Below are positions 56,099-64,000 of a stretch of DNA of 64,000 bases, in pieces. Where the stretch lies: contig JAHWDD010000005.1 of the NCBI GenBank assembly GCA_023897205.1, positions 1,798,001 to 1,862,000 on the forward strand, given 5' to 3'. The notes beneath the pieces are model-generated. The model had not been told where the DNA came from. It searched no databases and was given only the letters and a program-made list of their open reading frames with translations. This stretch comes from Exophiala sp. HKRS030 (lineage: Eukaryota > Ascomycota > Eurotiomycetes > Chaetothyriales > Herpotrichiellaceae). Every line of letters starts with the position of its first letter. The stretch's first letter is position 1. Both the position numbers and the translations under genes were made by a program.

Positions 56099-57970
56099 TC
56101 ATAGAGTATACATAAAGTCAGGCCTCATGTCTCCGAGTTTCTCAATCTCAGCCTCGGTCTTGCCTTCGATCCAGTGGTCACGCTTTCCTGCACGACGTTT
56201 GGCGTTCTCCCTACGAAGTAAGATGTGTTGGAGGATGCTTCCTCCGAAGAGGAATACCGCTTCGTATCCGAGAACCACTCCATGGCCGGGCTTGAAACGT
56301 GGCTTATCCTCGGCTCGGTAGATGTTGGAAGAGACGATACCTGGTAGTCCGAACGTGTTAGTTGTGGTCACTGGGAACTCGAACCAACACAATAACGGCA
56401 TAACTAACCATTCAGGTTTCCCCATCCAATCACGAAACCAAGAGTGATGCCACGTTTGTACACTCCTTCGACATTGTTTGCCGTCCAAGTGATCGTGTTT
56501 GCTATGCAGGGATAGATGCCCATGGCGCCCAGGAAAGTGCCTGCGTATTGAACATGTGGCTGCCCGGAGCCGAGGAGCATCGCAAATCCAATGATACCGA
56601 ATACAGCGATCCCGATATTACAATAACCTGCGTGCGTCAGCTGGGAAGAAAAGTTGTTCGCAACAGCAAAATCCTAGCGGCTCAACTCACCTCGTTTCCC
56701 TGTCCTGTCGGCCACAAAACCGATGAAAATCGTCGCCGCCGCTGCGACAGCATAGGGCGGAACACTCAAAAGTTGAGCATGGACGTTTTTATAGCCCATT
56801 TGTGAGATAATTGTAGGGAGGAAAAGGCTAAAGGAATAGAGAGAACCATCGCACCCCATGTATACTATCATTCCGGTCCATGTCTTCCAGTCTTTTAAAG
56901 AAGCCCACAAGTAATCGAGCTTAAACTCCTCATGCTCGGCACTGGACTGTTTATCAAGCTTCAATCGACGGATAACCCGGCGGCGGTCGTCCTCGGAAAG
57001 GAATTTAGCGTCATCAGGGAAATCATGGACCTTTGATAGTATTAGATCACAAGAGATCTTTTGTTGTCCTTACCCAGACGTTGAAGTGGGATGACTTACC
57101 ATATAGAAGCTGAGCAGTGAAATGATGACAGTGAAGAGACCTTCAAGGATGAAGATCCATGCCCAACCTGGCTTGCCACCCACTCCATCCATATTAACGA
57201 TAGCCGCAGCTAACAAACCACCAAATGAGCCGGCGAGAGCTGCAGCACTGAAGAATATCGCGGCTCGAATACCAAACTCAAACCGCCTATACCAGCAGCT
57301 CAGGTAATAGTTGACACCTGTTACTTTTCAGAAAGTGTACCGAAGGACAGGACCAATAGGTATATATATATAGTTACCAGGAAATAGACCAGCCTCCGTC
57401 AGACCAAGGAACCAACGGGCGGCCATGAGGCCGGAGAAGTTGTGTACCAGACCCATACAGGTCATACAAATACCCCATAGCAACATGATGATCGGGAGGA
57501 AGATCGAAGGCTTGAAACGCTTCAACATAATCTGAGTCAATGGCTCAAAGACGGAATAAGATATGAAGAAGATTGTCAAGGTGTCGTTGTATTCGTTGTT
57601 GGTCATGTTCAGGTCTTCTTGCAGGCCATCGATCTTCGCATTACCAATGTTCGTTCTGTCAAGGAATGAAATGAGGTACAGGAGTGTAAGCCAGGGGAGG
57701 AGTTGTAGATCTAATTTCCACAACAACTTGCGGTCCTGAATAGAGAGCGTTGAGATTAGTGATGTTGGGTTACCAGACAAGAGGGATATTCAAGTCAAGC
57801 CATACAATCTTCTTTCGCTCTTCCTCACTCAACCCCTCGTCGGGATCTGGGATGTCGACGACCGCAATCGGAGCACCATTCTCAAAGAGCTTCTCGTCTG
57901 TTGAGGGAGATCGGTCCGAAGGATGATCTGCCTCGTCGACAGTAGACTTCTTACCCTCTGGGGCTGCCAT
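56099..57970 (-). CDS. MFS transporter, allantoate/nicotinate permease type (ACS family)
   Basis: Six exons: 57970-57806, 57735-57378, 57317-57100, 57030-56691, 56627-56409 and 56340-56099, giving 513 aa. It belongs to the anion:cation symporter branch of the major facilitator superfamily (yeast Dal5, Tna1, Vht1), which import organic acids and vitamins with protons. Seen: cytosolic acidic N-terminus, WKLDLQLLPWLTLLYLISFL with DRTNIGNAKIDGL (first span and family loop), FFISYSVFEPLTQIMLKRF, RWFLGLTEAGLFPGVNYYLS (span 4-5, typical), WYRRFEFGIRAAIFFSAAAL, DRTGKRGYC, and the end FVIGWGNLNGIVSSNIYR. Twelve spans are expected. The introns fall between span regions. The substrate cannot be read from the sequence. 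The neighbours suggest a catabolic role. Confidence 0.9.
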
Positions 57971-59426
57971 CGTTCCAACTGATCGGTGTTCTCAGTAGTG
58001 TAGAGGGGTTAGAGCAGTTTTTCCACTTTGACAATGAGCCTCTGAAAGCACGAAATATACTTCAGGTCTGCGGCACTGCTATTACAAAGCTCCCTTACAC
58101 AGGTGAAGAGTGCGAAGGGTTCCGCAACTCCTTTCTCAAGTAGGGCACAACGTGGTTGATCGACAATCAAATCAAAAAGTTGGGCACATCAGCTCTTTTC
58201 ATACGCGACAGATAGTGATAGTTGAGGGGTGATCATCATCGCTTACCTGCATTGAAATGGAAGACGTCAGGCCATTTCAAGGCTGGGGCAAAGGTGCTGC
58301 CGTAGCAAAGCACCCCTGCTTGATCAACTCACCCGAGCCAGGGAGGCTTAGGGTCGGTGTGCTCTGGAGCGGAGAATGCATTGTGACAATGGACGGGTGG
58401 AAAAGAGGGACGCATTTTTCCCGTACGAGGACCGTATAGGTCGTGCTGGTGGCAGTCGAGGTGTAACCGAGACGATCCAGCAACGCAGCCAAGCCTCCAC
58501 CAGATGTTCTGCCCCCGTGGTCTTGTCATTCTTGTCACTTCTTGTCGATCGAGAGTGGTCGGGGTCATCGGCCAGTGAAGCGGCGGTCAATTGCCGTCCG
58601 GCATATCATCAGCCAAGGAAGCGGTGTTGCGACATGTGGCAACATGTGAGAGCTGTTCCTGTTCGGGGAAAAGGACGATGTGATCCTGCTTTATCATCCG
58701 CCCCGTGGTTGATGGAGAAAGGAAAGTGGCCCGTGGGGGTCTCGTAGTTCAGTGGCTTGAAGACAGATGCAACGTCGTCTGATATCGGTATTTGAAGAGT
58801 GTCAGTTAGCTAACAATCAGAGCTCCGTTCACATTTACCGTGAAAGCGAATTTCGACAATGATTCCCTTCGACCGTGAATGGAGACTGTCTTTTCGTGCG
58901 CATATATCAGGATCCTATACCATAATTCGCGGGCCTCTGTACAAGGGTCGTCTAGGCTCCACGAGGATGAAATACGAGCACAAGTGCAGGCGCAAGCAGT
59001 GCTGATGGCAGCGCTAAGACGTCTACTTGAGTAGACACTCGCATACCTGCCTAGGTACAAGAAATGTACTCGATGAGTGCTTAGTGCCTGACAAAATACT
59101 TGGGGCGACATGATAATGCTGATTCACCGCATACTGTACATGTAAGGTAGGTGGTACTGAGGTAGTCAGGTAGGTAAAGGTGACCACCGCTTAGGGACCT
59201 CCGAAATCTCCAGGGGCGGCAGTGCTTATTAACTACCCCGAAATGCTCATAAGTTTTACCCAAGACAAGTTCACATCACGGCTTCAGAACTTCTCGTTTT
59301 GATCGTCTCTTGTGAATGGGAGAAGGAGGAGATGCACCAAGCCATCCGAGGAAGTCGCGATGGGATCAGGGCGATTTGGCTCATTATGCAAATAACAACA
59401 TCCTCAAGTGCTATCTCTGGTTATTA
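57971..59426. other. intergenic region
   Basis: About 1.45 kb between the MFS start and the SMP-30 stop (both minus). Short GGTAC/GTAGGT words cluster at 59040-59190. No gene, tRNA or inverted-repeat element is supported. Confidence 0.45.
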
Positions 59427-60701
59427 CTAGTAGTGACTCGTCCATCGCTTTGAAATCCCCGAGGGTGCACCAGGGTCGGAATCAAACCAAACTCCTGTCC
59501 CAACCACACTCTCATCCATCAGCATCCTATACAGCACATTTCCACCATGAATGAAAAGCTCGCCGGGTCTACCAAAGCCCATGTTTCCGCCATCATCCGT
59601 GGGGACGGCGATGTGTCCGATCAAGTCGCCGCTTGGGTTCCAAACATACACTCCCGTGAGGCTCAATCCCCACAGATTGCCCGCCATATCAGTCTTGATA
59701 CCATCGTTCGCGCCAAGGTCATAGGGCATCGCAAAGACTCTCCGATCCGTGACGAATGGACCGGCAGATCCACCGGCCCCAGAGGGCACGTTCTTGACGT
59801 TGAGTCCATAAGTCGTCCTGGGGCCCTGGTAATCTGTCTCGCCACTACTGACACGAGCACCTGTATCTCCGACATAAAGGACCGTTCCATCCGGTGAGTG
59901 AGTGATACCGTTGGGTCTACCAAAACCATCCGCAGCGACGCGTGTTGTGTTGGATACCGGGTCGTACCGATAGATCTGGTTCGGCAGAAGAGGATCCGGA
60001 CGCAGACCTTCGTCGGATCCGTATGTTGGATCTGTGAAGTACATTGTGCCGTCGGGGAGCACGGTCACATCGTCAGGAGCGTTGTAGTGATACACCCCGA
60101 GAGAAGTGGTGAGTGGTGTCACTTTGTATGGCGGATAAGGACTGATCGAAAACAATCCTCCTGGCGGATTATTCTTTGTATTGCCCCATGCCACCATTGC
60201 AAGCCGATCCGAATCAGTCGAGCCTTTCTCTTGTTCTTTGTACCGCACGCCAGAGATCGGATTGGAAATAGATGTCAAATTGAGGATCTCCCACGATGGT
60301 TTTGTGTGCACATTGGCAACGCGAACAAGAACCTGTTCAGCATCACTGCTGCCAGATACATTGAGGCGATCACTGTTTACGAAATAAGAGTCGGTCGGAG
60401 GGTGGTATATGCCGCCTTCATAGAACAGTCGTTTGCTTTCATTGAAAACAACCAAAAGTTGAGGATTTGACCCGAGGATTTTGTCAAAAGCCGGCGAATA
60501 ACTGTCGAATGGCGAGACAGAAGAGTTGTCTCGTCGTCGTGAAATGTGCATGGACCCAACAAATGCCCATGAAAGCGAGGTTAAAACGAGCAGCAAGACT
60601 TGAGGGGCCGACATGATGGCAAGAATCGAAACTATCTTAAATATGGAACCGGGAAATGCGCACCTCTTTCGCAGAGTTGTAAGACTGTTGGGATAGTCCA
60701 T
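59427..60701 (-). CDS. SMP-30/gluconolactonase-like protein, probably secreted
   Basis: An intronless frame of 424 aa; starting at Met 60614 (395 aa) puts a signal peptide first (MSAPQVLLLVLTSLSWAFVG), so I favour that start. The fold is a six-bladed propeller of the SMP-30/LRE family, lactonases that open sugar or aromatic-derived lactone rings with a bound divalent metal. Candidate metal ligands are E in LFYEGGIYHP, N in FGRPNGITHSPDGTVLYVG and N/D in GANDGIKTDMAGNLWGL. Further blades: APDDVTVLPDGTMYFTDPTY and NMGFGRPGELFIHGG. Three or four N-glycosylation sequons are consistent with secretion. The substrate is unknown; the neighbouring transporter, regulator and monooxygenase suggest a shared pathway. 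Confidence 0.88.
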   Translation of the reverse strand: MDYPNSLTTLRKRCAFPGSIFKIVSILAIMSAPQVLLLVLTSLSWAFVGSMHISRRRDNSSVSPFDSYSPAFDKILGSNPQLLVVFNESKRLFYEGGIYHPPTDSYFVNSDRLNVSGSSDAEQVLVRVANVHTKPSWEILNLTSISNPISGVRYKEQEKGSTDSDRLAMVAWGNTKNNPPGGLFSISPYPPYKVTPLTTSLGVYHYNAPDDVTVLPDGTMYFTDPTYGSDEGLRPDPLLPNQIYRYDPVSNTTRVAADGFGRPNGITHSPDGTVLYVGDTGARVSSGETDYQGPRTTYGLNVKNVPSGAGGSAGPFVTDRRVFAMPYDLGANDGIKTDMAGNLWGLSLTGVYVWNPSGDLIGHIAVPTDDGGNMGFGRPGELFIHGGNVLYRMLMDESVVGTGVWFDSDPGAPSGISKRWTSHY

Positions 60702-61718
60702 GTGCCCTCTTTTATAGTATTTCCGTCCATGATTACGAGATGTTTCTTTTGAGGCTGCCTGACTGCCCGGTCATCAATGACACTTTGAGCCAGGATGCTA
60801 GCCATGCCAGTGTCGTCAATTGAGGCTGAGGTCCTTGGCAAATGTAAATGCAATCTTCATTGGGGCAACTATAGCGGAACCCGCGATTGCTCGTGGGATG
60901 CTGCAAGATAAATGTGAGGCCTACTTTGAAGCCTCGATCCGTAATGGGCGAAGTGACTCGGCAATGAATAGCGAAACTCGGAATGGCTGAGGCCACCAGG
61001 CTGCCTTAATTGTTCCACTCTTCCTTTTCTTTCAACAAAAGCTTCTCACAATATGCTTGACTCGGGCCCTAAGCTTGCTCATTTCGCTTGGCTGTTGATC
61101 TGACCTGCTCGAGGCTGAAATGGGAACAAAATCCTCTTTGCCAAGGTTGGAAGGAGTTACATTTTGACGTTGTTGCACGTGTTCCGGCGCTAATGATTGC
61201 GAAACGTAGAGGACGAGCCTCTTCAGACACGGCAATGGCGCGATGCCGAACACCGTGTCCCTCAGGGAATGGCAGAGAAGGTCTCTGACTCTCAGGACTC
61301 TGGTCAGCGACCATCTCGGTTCACCATCGAACAGAGTTCTCGACGTTTCGCAACATATGAGGCGTACATGCGAAGATGTCCATCTCCTTGACTGCGTTTA
61401 TCCAGGAGAGTCAGTCTAGTTTTGGTTTGCGGAATTGGAGATTGGAAGGAACCTACCGTCTCGTCTAGACCAAGATCGACTGTTGAAGGCTTAATGTATT
61501 CATGAGATAGTAACCACGTGGACGATCTGGAGACTCCAGCCTCATACCATTGAACCAGGCTCGAAGACCCATTTCCCCATCCTGTCCTAATTCGAGCATT
61601 GAAATTTTGCCGAGTCGCCTGCGTTCATTGCATTCGCAACGAGATGTGCCTCAGTCTCGATCTTCGTTGGTACAGCCACGTGCGCGGTGTAGGTGCATAG
61701 AGCAACGACGAACTCGGA
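60702..61718. other. intergenic region
   Basis: About 1 kb between the SMP-30 gene's upstream side and the C2H2 gene's stop (both minus). I looked here for a continuation of the C2H2 gene (a fungal regulator middle domain) and did not find one. No other feature is supported. Confidence 0.45.
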
Positions 61719-62752
61719 TCACTTGTTGACTGGCCAATGACTGTACTGTCCAGGGGATCGTAGTGGATCGTCGTTCACTGGAGCATGATCACTTCCACCT
61801 ACCCCTTGCCAGCCTGACATCAATTCTGGGTCAATGTTGTCCCAGCTTGTCCGAACAACGTTTGTCTCGGTCAGACTCGGATGTCGAGAGTGAACGCTGT
61901 AGACGCCCTCATTGTGGAGCGCATGACTCTCGGAGCTTGCGTTGACTTCGGCGTTATCTAGCTGATTTGTTTGATAATAAGGCGGTGCATTCCAGAATGT
62001 GTCGGAGTCGTAGCCATATACGAACGGGACGCCACCATCGGAACCATGGCCCTGCGAGGGGGAATTTTGGTAGGCGACGGAGTCATTGGAGGGAGGATTC
62101 ATCAAGGATGGGTCGACGGCGAATGCATTCGTGGGGGACATCTCATTGAAACTTCCTTGCTGAAGTGTGAGATCATTGCCGAGCCAGGCCTGTTGGCCAT
62201 TGGCGCTGTCGACGAAATCATGGCCCATGGCCGGTGTCGCGAAACCTTCAACTTGGGATGTGGTGTATGCATCTGGTGCGCGATGATCGTCGTGGCCCGC
62301 AACGGCATCTTGGCCGCGATCACGCCTGCCAGTCGTCGCAAAATCATCTCTTCGTTGATGTCGTCGTGAGTGTCGTAGTAAAACGTCGCTATCGCATGAT
62401 CATCGGTCAATATCGATTCCTTCAACCTTTTGCATATGTACTTTGCAGTATATAGAGAGAGTACTTCGTAGATGGCATGACGTAACAGAAGGCACCCTCG
62501 ACACGATTTGACAAAGGACGGTAAGACGAAGCACACTCACCTTCTTGCATAGCGCTTTCCACAGACCGAGCATTCGTAAGGTCGCTCGCCAGTATCTGTA
62601 GGATATCAGCAAAAGAATTCTAGCAAGCGGCTAAAGGGCGCGGCATTACGCGTTCGCAGGTGGCGGTCGAGATGTTCAACTTTGGAAAAGACGCGGTCAC
62701 ACTCCGGGCAGTGTTTGCTGGTAGGTCGCTGATGTTGTGATACTTTGCCCAT
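61719..62752 (-). CDS. short C2H2 zinc-finger transcription factor
   Basis: Exons 62752-62650, 62595-62541 and 62388-61719 give 275 aa. Two C2H2 fingers appear only after splicing: CPECDRVFSKVEHLDRHLRT joined to HTGERPYEC, and CSVCGKRYAR joined to SDVLLRHSRRH. The TGERPYEC linker and the KRYARSDVLLRH pattern are typical of ascomycete C2H2 regulators. After the fingers come 220 Gln/Asn/Ser/Pro-rich residues with acidic content (WDNIDPELMSGWQGVG), an activation-type region. Most relatives with this finger pair also carry a large fungal regulator domain of several hundred residues; none is found here, so this is either a short form or truncated. The intron splitting the second finger is 152 nt, long for this window. 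Confidence 0.8.
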
Positions 62753-63072
62753 CTTTAGATGAGAATCGGCGATAGAGATGGTTTGTAGGTGTGAGCATGG
62801 CGTGCAGAGTTTGTTCAAGATTAAGCAGGACGCGAGACGCAGGGTAGAGTTGATATTTGGTGGTTGGAAGGCCGAAGGTCAGGCTAGGTAACGTGATGGT
62901 GAAGATTAAAAAAGTATATACTGATGCACGGTGCACGGGATCGGATTAATAATGATGCGGGGGAGACACTTGAGGGAAGCAAGTCAACACCTAAACAATT
63001 CACGAGGATGGACAATCTCATCTCGATATCATTCTCCTATCGACGACTTCTCATATCAGAACTCTGTACTAA
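62753..63072. other. intergenic region
   Basis: 320 bases between the FAD monooxygenase's stop and the C2H2 start (both minus); the regulator promoter probably lies here. An in-frame upstream Met at 62818 could extend the C2H2 protein by 22 residues. Nothing else is seen. Confidence 0.45.
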
Positions 63073-64000
63073 CTACGTGCTCTTTGAAGCATCCTTGTCA
63101 TAATACTGAGTAAAATCGTGTCTCAAAATATTCAACCCCTACAAACAATCGAACCTTGTTAGCAACAACGCGATATTGTCAAAGTTAAAGAACATGCAAA
63201 GGGAAGCCAAACACTTACCAGGCACAGTTCTCGAGCCAATGCTTTATCCTTCTCAGCCTTGTGGCACAACACAAACAATGGGTCCTTCTCTCCTGCTGTT
63301 TCGGGATCTTGATCAGAAAGTCGCTTGAAGTTCTCCCTCGACGATGGATTGGTCACTTCCTCCCAAATCTTCTTGCGAATTTCGGCATATTTATCCAGGA
63401 TCTTATCGGTTGCAAGGCCTTTGTCGATGCCATTAAGACAGTCAAACAGACTTCCAACATCTGCGATACCACCTGTGAGGCCCAATCCACCACTAACGAA
63501 ATCATAAATCAGCTCGTCATTCCGAATCGTGATGTATATACCCCAAGGCTCAAAACTTACAAAGGGTTACACAAATGCGCGGCATCCGCGACCAAAATGA
63601 ATCTGCCCACTCTGAAAGACGGAGCGCAGCGTTGCTGCATCTTGTACGGGCTGATATTGGTGATTTTATACTCTCCTGGCTTCGGACTTCCAGGGAGAAG
63701 TTCCTCGTACCTCCTCGGTTGTCGAGCGAGGTACTCTTCCGTCGAGAGACCTGCAACTTCTGCATAACTGACTCTGTACAGACCGTCGTTTGTAATCTTT
63801 GCAACCATGTGCCAGTTGGTCGGGTGTATAAAGTAATTGGTATCCGAGTACCCGAACTTGGTAAAGTCGTAGTATACCTATTGATAAAAGCAGTGTCAGC
63901 CCAGAGAGGGATCTTTTATCACACCGTCATCGTCGTCGTGTTCTTCCACACGGAGGGCGCCGCAGGCATATGTGCAAAGACTCACATTCGTGGCAATGAT
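63073..64000 (-). CDS. FAD-dependent monooxygenase, C-terminal part, runs off the window
   Basis: Exons seen: 64000-63986 (partial, ends IIATN), 63877-63561, 63492-63219 and 63138-63073, all in phase; the 5' end lies beyond 64000. It belongs to the aromatic-hydroxylase-like flavoprotein monooxygenases. The FAD ribityl-binding motif is clear: RFILVADAAHLCNP joined by splicing to FGGLGLTGGIADVGSL. Before it come YDFTKFGYSDTNYFIHPTNW, WHMVAKITNDGLYRV and YEELLPGSPKPGEYKI; after it, a helical C-terminal region (DKILDKYAEIRKKIWEEVTN) and a final exon GLNILRHDFTQYYDKDASKS. The last exon has been added on the strength of its acceptor (TTTGTAG) and phase. The substrate is unknown; an aromatic or polyketide-like compound is likely for the family. 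Confidence 0.88.

Overview
The window is nuclear DNA of a filamentous ascomycete (Pezizomycotina). Protein-coding genes have short spliceosomal introns (mostly 45-70 nt, GT-AG, with CTAAC-like branch points just before the acceptor). Genes are packed on both strands without operons. Several families seen here are typical of these fungi: a HET-domain protein, a Zn2Cys6 regulator, a homoisocitrate dehydrogenase of the alpha-aminoadipate lysine route, and BIG1. Eurotiomycetes (for example a black-yeast relative) is a guess; nothing here fixes the order. I found no convincing tRNA, rRNA, transposon, CRISPR or virus-derived element. Coordinates of spliced genes were worked out by hand from splice signals and checked for reading phase.

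Layout. 0-8 kb: an AT-hook/EVE-domain protein, an NAD aldehyde dehydrogenase with a possible mitochondrial leader, and the MICOS subunit MIC60, all on +. 8.6-10.7 kb (-): a Zn2Cys6 regulator whose zinc cluster does not join in frame. 11.5-13.4 kb: spliceosomal SmB (-) divergent from ribosomal protein L11 (+). 13.9-18.1 kb: an orphan single-pass membrane protein (-) divergent from a Cep57-like spindle-pole/microtubule protein (+). 18.6-21.2 kb: a tandem repeat of about 107 bp beside a HET-domain gene. 21.7-25.7 kb: eIF3b (-) divergent from a DEK_C/SWIB protein resembling Uaf30 (+). 26.3-28.9 kb: Hel2/ZNF598-type ribosome-collision E3 ligase. 29.7-32.1 kb (-): a coiled-coil/RRM-like protein. 33.1-36.2 kb: an NSUN3/4-like m5C methyltransferase (+) converging on homoisocitrate dehydrogenase (-). 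36.8-43.5 kb (-): an unknown protein, BIG1, and an F-BAR/DEP/RhoGAP protein (Rgd2 type). 44.8-48.0 kb: pyruvate kinase (-) divergent from a 77-residue DUF1748 protein (+). 48.3-52.3 kb (-): an F-box protein and a twin CX9C protein. 53.0-55.1 kb (+): a probable CENP-U/Ame1 inner-kinetochore subunit.

Right end, 56-64 kb, all on -: an MFS anion:cation symporter-type transporter, a secreted SMP-30/gluconolactonase-like protein, a short C2H2 regulator and a FAD monooxygenase running off the window. This contrasts with the housekeeping genes to the left and has the make-up of a small catabolic cluster.

No clearly novel system stands out. The items most worth a second look are the broken-looking zinc cluster, the in-frame stop in the coiled-coil/RRM gene, the tandem repeat beside the HET gene, the AT-hook/EVE fusion, the tiny first exon carrying the kinetochore motif, and the possible right-end catabolic cluster.
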